Source: Gp7-AA10 sp035636095 | GTDB lineage: Bacteria; Acidobacteriota; Thermoanaerobaculia; Gp7-AA8 | DNA: 16,708 nt | Assembly: GCA_035636095.1 (NCBI GenBank) | Contig: DASPZU010000058.1 | Coordinates: 1 to 16,708 of the forward strand | Direction of reading: 5' to 3' | Shown: one piece after another, positions 6,273 to 13,483 of the stretch | Numbering within the stretch: position 1 is the first letter of the stretch | Layout: each line of letters starts with the position of its first letter | Position numbers and translations under genes: made by a program | The notes under the pieces: generated by a model | Database searches by the model: none | What the model saw: only the letters and a program-made list of their open reading frames with translations | Told to the model about the DNA's origin: nothing

Positions 6273-8078
6273 TCACCGGGCCGGCATCCAGGCGATCGAA
6301 TTCAGACGCAGGCCCAACGTCCGAGTGTCGGCATTGATGTGCTGTGCCGCCGGTGTGACCACGCGATCGGTCTCGATGACCAGTGCGTTCGGGGCATCGG
6401 ATCGTCCGGGCACGGTGATGGCGCGATTGACGAAACTGCGACTCGCGCGAAAGCGGTCGACGATGGCGCCATTCATGCGGATCACGATGTTAGGCGGAGA
6501 TTCGAGGGCGTCGAGCGGGATGTAGAACGAGAGGGTCAGGCGGCCATTTCCCGGCATCGGCGGCAGCGTGGCAACCGACCGCGCCGCCATCCAACGCCAT
6601 GGCTGATCGCCCGACTCTTCCTCGTACCAACCTTGACCGAAGACGATGATCTCGTTGACCGGGCGGACGGATACGTCGAAGTAACGCCGGCGGACGAGCT
6701 GCCACAGATGCCCGTGCGGCCGGCTGAAGTTTTGTGCATTCGGCGACCAGATTGCCTCTTCGCGGAGGTAATAGCCCGGTTGCCTGGGCGACCATGTCGG
6801 CGGGGGCTGGCTTTCTCCGATGAACCGCAGTTTGTACTCCGGCAAATACCACTCCGCGAACGGAGTCATACCGCTGTCGACGTAAATCGTGGCGGTCCCG
6901 GCGTCGACGTGGTTGCGAATCCAGTCGACCGCCGCGACCGGCGGCGCGATGCTCGGCCTGACAACCGAGAGTGCCGGCCAGGTCCAGGCGGCCATCAAAG
7001 CAATCACCGCCGCCGAGGCCATCGGCTCCGCGCGCCTCGCGATCCATTGCATGCCGTCGGCCGCCAGGAGCGCGATCAACGGCGCGTATCCGATCGAGAA
7101 CCGGCTGGCACTGAAGCGATCGAGCATCAGCCAGCTCGCGATGCAAAGCGGACCGAATGCCGCAAGCGCGGCCATGGCATACGGACGGCTTCGAATGATC
7201 GCGATCAGCGCCAGCGCGCAGAGGATGGCATTGATCACCGGCGCGTGGTAGGGCATCACGAAGAAGTCGTCGAAGACGCGCCACAGCGGCGGCCGCGTCG
7301 CTGAGAGAAACGAATCGGTGCGTGCGATGTAGGCCTGATGGATGCGCAGCGCCTGGCGGTATTCGCTCCATCCCGTCAGAAATGCGGCCGTCAGATAGCT
7401 GAGGCCGATGATCACGACCAGCACACCGATTGCGCCGGCAACGCGGGCCACACTTCTGCGAATTTGAAAGAGTGTCGCCATCGCGAATGGCGCAAACCCG
7501 ACCAGCAAATTCTGCGGACGAAATCCCGCAGAGATCGCGAGCACCACCGCGCCACCGAGATACGCGCGCGGATTGCGGCACCCCGCCAGCAGGAGCGCGC
7601 ACGCCGCGATCATCAGCGTCATCGAGGGCACATCGCTGAATGCTCCTCCGCCGTAAAACCAGACATTGGGAAAGAACGCCAACAGCATCGCTGCGGACAG
7701 CGATGTCGAAAATCGCATGCGTAATTCGCGGCAGAGAAAAAACATTGCCGGCACGATCGCGATGGCCCCCAGGACGCTGAGAGCCTGCAGGGCGTGGAAA
7801 TCGCCGAAGCCGAATTTGCGGATCACTTTCGCCGTCAGGACGTACAACGGAAAGCCGGGCGGGTGTGGGTGGTGGCGCGCCACATTGAAGTGATCGAGTG
7901 AGAGCATGAACAGCAGCTCGTCCCAATCCCATGGAGTCCGCGCCAGCGCCAGAAGACGGCTCACAGCGGTGATGACGGTGGCCGCGACCACCATTCCCCA
8001 CTGCCGCCCGGTCAGCGGCTCGGGACGGCGCTCCAGTGAGAGCCACCACTCGCGCAGCAAGCGGCACCATTCTCGCAA
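6273..8078 (-). CDS. Polytopic GT-C-type (PMT/ArnT-like) membrane glycosyltransferase
   Basis: From TTG 8078 the protein has 601 residues and about 9-11 hydrophobic helices in its first two thirds. After the first TM helix (about 29-47) comes DWDE (51-54), in the periplasmic loop where GT-C enzymes carry their acidic catalytic motif. HHPHPPGFPLYV (69-80) follows, typical of glycosyltransferase 39-like/ArnT-like proteins. A soluble C-terminal part (about 390-601) contains two lobes, the second a beta-rich, possibly carbohydrate-binding or jelly-roll-like region. Family knowledge: such enzymes use polyprenyl-phosphate sugars to modify lipids or proteins on the periplasmic face; donor and acceptor are unknown here. 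The start is uncertain: TTG 8078 has only GCGAG-like context, and an ATG 28 codons further in would still keep the first helix. It is convergent with the kinase-family fragment (4 bp apart) and divergent from topoisomerase IB. Confidence 0.85.
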   Translation of the reverse strand: MREWCRLLREWWLSLERRPEPLTGRQWGMVVAATVITAVSRLLALARTPWDWDELLFMLSLDHFNVARHHPHPPGFPLYVLTAKVIRKFGFGDFHALQALSVLGAIAIVPAMFFLCRELRMRFSTSLSAAMLLAFFPNVWFYGGGAFSDVPSMTLMIAACALLLAGCRNPRAYLGGAVVLAISAGFRPQNLLVGFAPFAMATLFQIRRSVARVAGAIGVLVVIIGLSYLTAAFLTGWSEYRQALRIHQAYIARTDSFLSATRPPLWRVFDDFFVMPYHAPVINAILCALALIAIIRSRPYAMAALAAFGPLCIASWLMLDRFSASRFSIGYAPLIALLAADGMQWIARRAEPMASAAVIALMAAWTWPALSVVRPSIAPPVAAVDWIRNHVDAGTATIYVDSGMTPFAEWYLPEYKLRFIGESQPPPTWSPRQPGYYLREEAIWSPNAQNFSRPHGHLWQLVRRRYFDVSVRPVNEIIVFGQGWYEEESGDQPWRWMAARSVATLPPMPGNGRLTLSFYIPLDALESPPNIVIRMNGAIVDRFRASRSFVNRAITVPGRSDAPNALVIETDRVVTPAAQHINADTRTLGLRLNSIAWMPAR

Positions 8079-8092
8079 AAACTCGACCCCGC

Positions 8093-9142
8093 ATGCCGGG
8101 AAAACCGGTGCGGCGACGATGGGCCCTCGATCTCCACGGCATCCGGCGGATCGGGAGCAAGGACAGCGGTTTCAGCTATGAGCACTCCGACGGCTCTCCG
8201 GTCGTCGATGAGAAAACGCTGGCGCGAATCCGAAAAATACGTGTACCTCCGGCGTGGCGCGATGTCCGGATCGCGCGCGGCGAATCCTCGCCGCTGCAGG
8301 CCATCGGCGTCGATAAGAGAGGCCGCACACAATACCGCTATCACTCGCGATTTCGGGCGCAGCGCGAAGAAGAGAAGTTCCAGCACGTGGTCGAATTCGG
8401 GGAATCGCTTCCCCGCCTGCGCCGTCACGTTCGCGGTGACTTGCGCCGGACCGAGCTCGATCGCAACCGCGTTCTGGCGGCCATCGTCCGTCTGATCGAC
8501 CAGGGCTTCTTCCGTATCGGCAACGAAAAGAGTGCGCGGTCCGAATCGACTTACGGCCTGACCACGATTCGCGGCAAGCACGTGACCGTCAAGGGACACA
8601 TTCTGGCGTTCGATTACATCGGCAAGTGGAAGAAGGCCCAGCAGCGAGCAATCGACGATCGCGAAATCGCGCAGATCGTCCGTGCGCTGAAAGGCCTCAA
8701 TCAGAAGGAGCTGTTTGCGTTTTTGGAAGACGGCAAGGTTCGCAACGCCAGAGATCGTCACGTCAACGCCTATATCCAATCGATCATCGGCAACACCTTC
8801 ACCGCGAAAGATTTTCGGACCTGGGCGGGAACGCTCCTCTGTTCGATCGCCCTGGCCATGCAAGGGCAGGCGCCAACCAAGAGCGAGCGCAAACGCAAAA
8901 TCAAGAGCGCCATCCAGGCCACGGCCGAGCAGCTCGGAAACACGCCGGCGGTGTGCCGGTCGTCGTACATTTGTCCACGCATCCTCGAGGAGTACACCGA
9001 GGGGAAGCCGTTCGAGCTGTTGCGGAGAGGACGTCGCGGCAAACCTGTGGTGCGCGTCGGCCTGTCGCGGGAGGAGAAGTCGCTGCTGAAGTTCTTGCGC
9101 GAAACGATCGCGGACCGCCGAGTGAGGCCGCGCGCGGCGTAA
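8093..9142 (+). CDS. DNA topoisomerase IB (poxvirus/eukaryote-type)
   Basis: This 349-residue type IB topoisomerase relaxes supercoils through a 3'-phosphotyrosine nick. The N-terminal domain (about 10-90) has GFSY, then IRKIRVPPAWRDVRI (46-60), then DKRGRTQYRYH. The catalytic domain has FFRIGNEKSARS (139-150; Arg141 is the first catalytic Arg), YGLTTIR followed by the KGHILAFDYIGK hairpin with its Lys, TAKDFRTWAGT (237-247; second Arg), and NTPAVCRSSYICP (283-295) with nucleophile Tyr292. The length is usual for bacterial TopIB. ATG 8093 was chosen over GTG 8036 because the latter would overlap the divergent gene and add residues outside the family pattern. No clear Shine-Dalgarno is present. 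Bacterial TopIB is patchily distributed and often laterally acquired; base composition looks like its neighbours. Ends before a strong hairpin. Confidence 0.95.
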   Translation: MPGKPVRRRWALDLHGIRRIGSKDSGFSYEHSDGSPVVDEKTLARIRKIRVPPAWRDVRIARGESSPLQAIGVDKRGRTQYRYHSRFRAQREEEKFQHVVEFGESLPRLRRHVRGDLRRTELDRNRVLAAIVRLIDQGFFRIGNEKSARSESTYGLTTIRGKHVTVKGHILAFDYIGKWKKAQQRAIDDREIAQIVRALKGLNQKELFAFLEDGKVRNARDRHVNAYIQSIIGNTFTAKDFRTWAGTLLCSIALAMQGQAPTKSERKRKIKSAIQATAEQLGNTPAVCRSSYICPRILEEYTEGKPFELLRRGRRGKPVVRVGLSREEKSLLKFLRETIADRRVRPRAA

Positions 9143-9143
9143 C

Positions 9144-9209
9144 GGTTGCCGGGTTGCTCAGGGTTGCTGGGTTGCTGAGTAACCTAGCAACCTAAGCAAC
9201 CGAGCAACC
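9144..9209. terminator. GGTTGCT-repeat hairpin, bidirectional terminator-like
   Basis: Four plus-strand heptamers of GGTTGCT type (9144, GGTTGCC; then 9152, 9162, 9170) face three inverse AGCAACC heptamers (9186, 9195, 9203) and a partial fourth (9211-9215). The array can fold into a long imperfect hairpin with its loop near GAGTAACCT. It starts 2 bp after the topoisomerase stop and ends just before the stop of the minus-strand barrel gene at 9217, so it separates convergent genes. No U-tract is present; the repeats also suggest a dispersed palindromic element. Confidence 0.6.
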
Positions 9210-9216
9210 TAGCAAG

Positions 9217-12147
9217 CTAAAACGTCTCCCCGATCCAAAACTCCGTTCGCTTGCTGCCGTAGCTTTGTTTGAGATCGGTCCGTTTCGCGAAATCCCAATG
9301 CAGCTCGAGCCCGAGGAAGTTGAACGACAGCCCGTATCCCACTGAGGCTGCTCCGTCGACCAGACGCCCGCCCTTCATGAAGGTGTACTTCTGGCCGTTG
9401 AACTTCGCGCCGCCGATGTCGAAAAACAGATTCCCGCGCACCTGCGTGAAGGCCAGGATCGGCGTGGCCAGAATGTCGATCAGCGGGAAGCGGAATTCAA
9501 AGTTCGCGAAGGCCGCCTGGTTGCCGATGATCGATCGGAAATCGTAGCCGCGGAGAGTATTCAATCCGCCGAAGTAGTAGAAATTCGGGACGTTGCCGCG
9601 CGAATAACCGACGAAAAGGCGTGCCGCCAGCAGGCTGCGCGACGTCAACTGCAGATACTGCCGCGCGTCGATGTTGTAATCGTTGCTCAGCGTTCCGCTC
9701 CGCTTGATGTCGCGTGCGTAAGAGGTGCTGAGCTCATAGCGCCGTCCGGAGACCGGACCGAATTGCTTGAAGACCGTGCTGTCGCCGCTGAAGGTCGTGC
9801 TGACCAGTGGAAACGAGTCGTTGAAGCTGAGCAGAAACACGTTGCCGGCCAGATCGGCGGCCGGCAGCGTGTAGTTGCGTTTTTCGAAACCGACGCCGGC
9901 GTCGATGCGGTGGTAGCGATCGAAGGGATAACTCGCGATTCCCAGCACGCCGGTCTCGCGGTAGAGCTGATGGCGTTCGAAAAGAGAGGTGTTCGATTGG
10001 CTGGGAGTCACGTAGAACGAACGCTGATCGAAGAGCCGGAAGCCCCAATTCGTTCGGCGCTGCAAATCGAAGTAGAGAAAATCGAAGTTGGAGAACGATG
10101 ACACCGAATCGAGCGACGCGATGAAGCGGCGGTTGCCGAGCATGTCGCTCATGTAGATGGTCGAGCGCGAGACCAGGAGCTGATCCGAAGTGACGCCGGC
10201 GTTGACTTCCACGTCATCGACAAACAACTTGAAGCCGCGGGGCTTGTCGATCTTCTCCTCATCGATGGCCACCTCCACCGGCGGCTGGAACGTCTGCCGG
10301 CTCTCGGCCAGAAGGGGGGCCGAGGGCAAGGTGGTCTTCTCGGCGGCGTGCAGCGGCTTGTCGGTGGGCGTGGAGAAGAGCTGCCAGCGCCGCTTGTAGT
10401 ACGACGCGAACACCATCTTTTCGCGATTGTTTTGTCCGATGAACACCACCGGCGTGAAGCAACCGCCGACCACGTCGGTGTACTGCAGCAGATCGCCGCT
10501 CTGGAGATTCAATGAATAGACGTTGTAGGCCGCGAAGTTGGTCGGATCGGCCGGCGGGGTGTCTCCCTGCCGCTTGGCCTTGTCCTCGGCATTCTCGAGA
10601 ATCTCGGCCGCTTTCTCGACATTGCGGCCGGTCTGCTTGTCCGACGAAAAGAAAACGCGCTTGCCGTCCGGCGAGAACCACGCGTCGATGTCATTCCACT
10701 GCCCGGTGGTCAGCTGATAGCGCTCGCCGGGCTTCTCGAGATTCAGCTTGAAAAGCTTGGCATAGCCGCCCACGACAGATGAATAGACCAGCCATTTTCC
10801 GTCGGGCGAAAAGACAGGCGCGCCGTCGAAGAATTTGTCCTGGGTGATGTTGGTGACCTGCCCGCTGGCGATGTCGTAGATGAAGATGTCGTCCTGACTT
10901 CCGACGTAACCCGAAAACGCGATCTTCTTTCCGTCGGGCGAATAGGTCGGACTGAGCTCCTGCTCCTGCGGCAGCGGCACCGACCGTTCGATGTGTCCGT
11001 TGAGAGCGTTGATCAGAAGCAGGTTGCGACCGCGCTCCTTCTTGACGAACAGGGCGATCTGATCGCCGTTAGGCGCGAAGGCGATATCGCGTCCCATCAC
11101 AGGGCCGATGGTCAGCATCTGCGCGATGGCGTACTCGTAGCGGCTGGTATAGCCGCTGGTGAGATTGCGGAGCAGCTTTCGCTCCGGAATGTTGAACAGA
11201 ACGACGTCGACGTCTTCTTTGTAAGTGGTGTACGCGGCCAGAAGATCGCCGGACGGCGCCGGAACGGGAGACATCTCTTCGCTGTGCAACTCGGGATTGA
11301 TCTTGAATGGATCGCCGTATTCCTGCGGCTCCCCTTTGGCGACCAGCGCCGGCAGGTACTGCTTGCGGAGCCAGGTCCGGAAACGGCTGTCGAATTCATC
11401 GGGAGTGACATCGAAGGCGCGCTTGAGAGCCTTGTCGACTGAGGATCCTAATGTATTACGATATTCATATATGAAATCACGCAGCCCGTCCCACCCGTAC
11501 TTTTCCTGAATGTACTTGAACACTGCGTGTCCGAAGCGGTAGGCGAAATAACCGCCGCCCTGGGCGCGCGTGATGGGGGGGACTTCATCGTTGACCACCG
11601 CGTCGCGCAGCACCATCCGGTCTTTCGAGTCTTCATCCCGTCCCATGAACGAAGCGAGACCTTCCATGAACCAGGTGGGCGGATTGGCGGTCACGGTCTT
11701 GCCGAGCTTTCCCTGAAAGAGGATCTCGTACTCGAAGACGTGTGTCAGCTCGTGCTGCACCAGTTGCAAAAGCTTCTCATCGCTGGTGTCGATCGGGATG
11801 ACCATGCGGTTGCGCGTCGGTTCCGCGAACGCACCTACGCCTTCCGGGATGAAGTTCAGATCGACGTTGGTCTGCTCGAAGGCCGAATGGGTGTGGTAGA
11901 AGATCAGCGGGATTTTTTTCGTGATCTGATAATTCAGCTCGCGCGACAACGTGTCGTACGCACTCTCGGCGGTATCGACCACTTTCTGCAGCGCAGGTTT
12001 CTCCTCGTCGTAAAAGTAAACGTCGAAGTGCGTGGAGTGATAGATGTTCCAGTGGAAGCGGTCATAGACGATCTTGTTCTGACCGAATGGGAACGCCGGG
12101 ACAGCGATGGCCAGTGCGACTGCGATGAACGCGATCAGACGTTTCAA
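9217..12147 (-). CDS. Secreted metalloprotease - beta-propeller - Omp85-type barrel fusion
   Basis: The 976-residue protein starts at TTG 12147, with GGAGG 5 nt upstream. A Sec signal peptide spans about 1-22 (RLIAFIAVALAIAVPAFPFG). The N-terminal domain is a gluzincin-like peptidase of MA type: HELTH (132-136) gives two zinc His and the catalytic Glu, and WFMEGLA carries Glu162 as likely third ligand. A TolB/WD40-like propeller (about 290-620) shows repeated SPDG blades at 403-406, 447-450 and 492-495, with a charged insertion at about 508-535. The C-terminal third (about 650-976) is an Omp85/bacterial surface antigen-type barrel with FGGLNTLRGYDF and a final aromatic residue (GETF). Family knowledge: Omp85 proteins insert or translocate outer-membrane proteins. 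Inferred role: a barrel-anchored protease exposed to the periplasm or surface. It is the last gene of a three-gene operon. Domains are confident; function is not. Confidence 0.9.
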   Translation of the reverse strand: MKRLIAFIAVALAIAVPAFPFGQNKIVYDRFHWNIYHSTHFDVYFYDEEKPALQKVVDTAESAYDTLSRELNYQITKKIPLIFYHTHSAFEQTNVDLNFIPEGVGAFAEPTRNRMVIPIDTSDEKLLQLVQHELTHVFEYEILFQGKLGKTVTANPPTWFMEGLASFMGRDEDSKDRMVLRDAVVNDEVPPITRAQGGGYFAYRFGHAVFKYIQEKYGWDGLRDFIYEYRNTLGSSVDKALKRAFDVTPDEFDSRFRTWLRKQYLPALVAKGEPQEYGDPFKINPELHSEEMSPVPAPSGDLLAAYTTYKEDVDVVLFNIPERKLLRNLTSGYTSRYEYAIAQMLTIGPVMGRDIAFAPNGDQIALFVKKERGRNLLLINALNGHIERSVPLPQEQELSPTYSPDGKKIAFSGYVGSQDDIFIYDIASGQVTNITQDKFFDGAPVFSPDGKWLVYSSVVGGYAKLFKLNLEKPGERYQLTTGQWNDIDAWFSPDGKRVFFSSDKQTGRNVEKAAEILENAEDKAKRQGDTPPADPTNFAAYNVYSLNLQSGDLLQYTDVVGGCFTPVVFIGQNNREKMVFASYYKRRWQLFSTPTDKPLHAAEKTTLPSAPLLAESRQTFQPPVEVAIDEEKIDKPRGFKLFVDDVEVNAGVTSDQLLVSRSTIYMSDMLGNRRFIASLDSVSSFSNFDFLYFDLQRRTNWGFRLFDQRSFYVTPSQSNTSLFERHQLYRETGVLGIASYPFDRYHRIDAGVGFEKRNYTLPAADLAGNVFLLSFNDSFPLVSTTFSGDSTVFKQFGPVSGRRYELSTSYARDIKRSGTLSNDYNIDARQYLQLTSRSLLAARLFVGYSRGNVPNFYYFGGLNTLRGYDFRSIIGNQAAFANFEFRFPLIDILATPILAFTQVRGNLFFDIGGAKFNGQKYTFMKGGRLVDGAASVGYGLSFNFLGLELHWDFAKRTDLKQSYGSKRTEFWIGETF

Positions 12148-12152
12148 AGGAC

Positions 12153-12157
12153 CCTCC
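12153..12157 (-). promoter_or_regulatory. Ribosome binding site GGAGG that fixes the TTG start of the barrel fusion
   Basis: On the minus strand GGAGG is followed by GTCCT and then TTG (12147-12145), which begins the signal peptide MKRLIAF. The ideal spacing makes the TTG start convincing. Confidence 0.75.
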
Positions 12158-12164
12158 GGCCCAT

Positions 12165-12851
12165 CTATTCAGTGAACACGTAACGCGCTGCTGACGTCTC
12201 CTGCGGAACGAAGATGCCGACCAGCTGCGTCTCCAGCGAGCGCAGGTTCTCGAACAGTCCAAGGATTTCGTCGTAATTGCGTTGATCGAATTCCTTGAAG
12301 TCGCGGAAATTGTCTTCCAGCACTTTTTCTCCCGAGTCGGCGTTGAAGACCACGATGTCGATGTCGAAGACGAAACCGGTCGTCTCGACCAGGACCTGGC
12401 GGTAGTACGTCCTTCCATCCGCCGGCGAGACATACTCCTCGGTCCGATATCCCGATTTGTCGTTGATGTCGAAATCGAGAATCCCGGTCACGATGTAGTC
12501 CGCGCCGGTCTTGGCCCCCAGCTCGCGCCAATAATCACGGTTGGCTTCCAGGGTCTTCAAATCCGAGCCGGGGAGGCGCGTCGAGGGCGTGTCGACGATT
12601 TTGAGCTTCGTGCTCTTGCTCAACTGCTTTCGCAGGTAGCGCTGGAATTCCGACTGCACGTCGACCTTTGACGCTCGGTCGCTCCTCTTCTCGCCGTTGT
12701 TCGCGATCACGAATGGTGCGATCGCGACCTTCTCGTCGCCCGTGATTTGGAGTTTGGGCTTGAGCGGCAATTTCAGCTTCACTTCCAGCACGCCGGCCTG
12801 CGTCATCATGGGGACCGAGGCGCAAACCAGAACAAGCGCCATTCGCTTCAT
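12165..12851 (-). CDS. Periplasmic CsgG/LpoB/FlgO-like protein
   Basis: The 228-residue protein begins at ATG 12851, with GGAGGTG upstream, and overlaps the stop of the preceding gene as ATGA. A signal peptide spans about 1-19 (MALVLVCASVPMMTQA). The mature domain begins VAIAPFVIAN (42-51), then a helix with QRYLRKQLSK, then LKIVD (83-87), YWRELGAKTGADYIVTG (107-123), ILDFDIN, and a second beta half FDIDIVVFNADSGEKV (162-177). The plan of a beta strand 'VAIxPF', a helix, 'xxIVD', and 'GADYIVTGxL' is the CsgG/LpoB/FlgO-type fold used in periplasmic or lipoprotein assembly factors. There is no lipobox. Inferred partner: the adjacent outer-membrane barrel protease or the TPR lipoprotein. Seventeen bases separate it from the next gene. 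Fold assignment is moderate; the specific role is unknown. Confidence 0.75.
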   Translation of the reverse strand: MKRMALVLVCASVPMMTQAGVLEVKLKLPLKPKLQITGDEKVAIAPFVIANNGEKRSDRASKVDVQSEFQRYLRKQLSKSTKLKIVDTPSTRLPGSDLKTLEANRDYWRELGAKTGADYIVTGILDFDINDKSGYRTEEYVSPADGRTYYRQVLVETTGFVFDIDIVVFNADSGEKVLEDNFRDFKEFDQRNYDEILGLFENLRSLETQLVGIFVPQETSAARYVFTE

Positions 12852-13372
12852 CGGGCACCTCCGGGTGGTGTGGGCGGCGGCGGTTTCGGAGCTTCCGGCG
12901 CCGGCGGCGCGGTGGCGGGTGGGGTGGGTGGATTGGTGGTGGTGGCCGCCGGCGGGGTCGTGTCGGCGGCTGAGGTTTGCGCCGGCGCGGGCGTGGGCGT
13001 GGCGGCGGCCGTCTTCACTTCCTTCGCCTGCCGCTTGCGATTTCGCGAGAGGAACTCCACGAAACGGCTGTAATTCTTCTGAATGTATTGATTCGAGCGA
13101 TCGAGTTTCAGCGCTTCCAGATACTCCTTCCGCGCCTTCTCGAAATCGCCGTTGGCCTCCCAAGCCACTGCCAAGTTGTTGTGCGCCATGGCATCGTTGG
13201 GATTGATCTCCACGGCCCGCTGAAAACGGAAAAGCGCTTCGCGCCACAGGTTCATCCTGGCCATCTGGACGCCGAAATTGTCCTGCGTGGACGGCTTCGC
13301 CAAATCCTGATGATGGAAGCAGGCCGACGCGAAGACGATCAGCGCCATCGTTGGGATCATTTTTCGCGTCAT
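12848..13372 (-). CDS. TPR lipoprotein with Pro/Ala/Thr-rich tail
   Basis: The 174-residue protein starts at ATG 13372, with AGGGAG 7 nt upstream. The N-terminus MTRKMIPTMALIVFASAC has a signal-peptidase II site ending at Cys18; the lipobox is slightly weak (Ala at -3). Residues about 32-100 form two tetratricopeptide repeats (WREALFRFQRAVEINPND; HNNLAVAWEANGDFEKARKE), and a third partial helix continues to about 110. A basic stretch (RNRKRQAKEVK) follows, then a low-complexity P/A/T tail (about 122-174). It is the first gene of the operon and is probably a membrane-anchored adaptor that recruits partners in the periplasm. The ATGA overlap with the CsgG-like gene implies translational coupling. 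Low-complexity tails like this vary quickly, so the C-terminus carries little functional information. Confidence 0.8.
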   Translation of the reverse strand: MTRKMIPTMALIVFASACFHHQDLAKPSTQDNFGVQMARMNLWREALFRFQRAVEINPNDAMAHNNLAVAWEANGDFEKARKEYLEALKLDRSNQYIQKNYSRFVEFLSRNRKRQAKEVKTAAATPTPAPAQTSAADTTPPAATTTNPPTPPATAPPAPEAPKPPPPTPPGGAR

Positions 13373-13405
13373 GAGGGGTCTCCCTGGAGGGCGGGGCAGT
13401 GGGGC

Positions 13406-13434
13406 TTGGCGCTCAAAGCGGTCGAAATTATAAT
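13406..13434 (+). promoter_or_regulatory. sigma-70-type promoter for dprA (TTGGCG-17-TATAAT)
   Basis: TTGGCG (13406-13411) and a perfect TATAAT (13429-13434) are separated by 17 nt. Predicted transcription start is near 13441, giving a leader of about 43 nt before the dprA ATG. This is the best promoter in the window. Confidence 0.75.
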
Positions 13435-13454
13435 TCTCTTTGGTAGCCGCACAA
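13427..13454 (-). promoter_or_regulatory. Divergent promoter of the lipoprotein/barrel operon (TTGTGC-16-TATAAT)
   Basis: The AATTATAATT palindrome also provides TATAAT on the minus strand (13432-13427), with TTGTGC 16 nt upstream (13454-13449). The start would fall near 13420, about 48 nt before the lipoprotein ATG. It shares its -10 box with the dprA promoter, so the two should compete. Confidence 0.55.
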
Positions 13455-13483
13455 TCGCTCCCGCCTTCGGCACCAAACAATCA

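Noticed and set aside
6490..8160. Second minus-strand frame within the GT-C gene region, and plus-strand frame 6207-7304
   Set aside because: Only the frame 8078->6273 shows alternating hydrophobic helices and the DWDE motif; the others are Arg/Ser-rich shadows.
9144..9215. Possible CRISPR array in the GGTTGCT region
   Set aside because: Repeats are 7 bp with no unique spacers of about 30 bp, and half of them are inverted. It is a hairpin, not an array.
12848..13040. GC-rich repetitive stretch in the lipoprotein tail as a repeat element
   Set aside because: It is explained by Pro/Ala/Thr codons of the coding frame; no precise repeat unit is seen.
12851..13247. Longer N-terminus for the CsgG-like protein (upstream in-frame extension)
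   Set aside because: The extension overlaps the lipoprotein gene and lacks a ribosome site, whereas ATG 12851 has GGAGGTG and a signal peptide.
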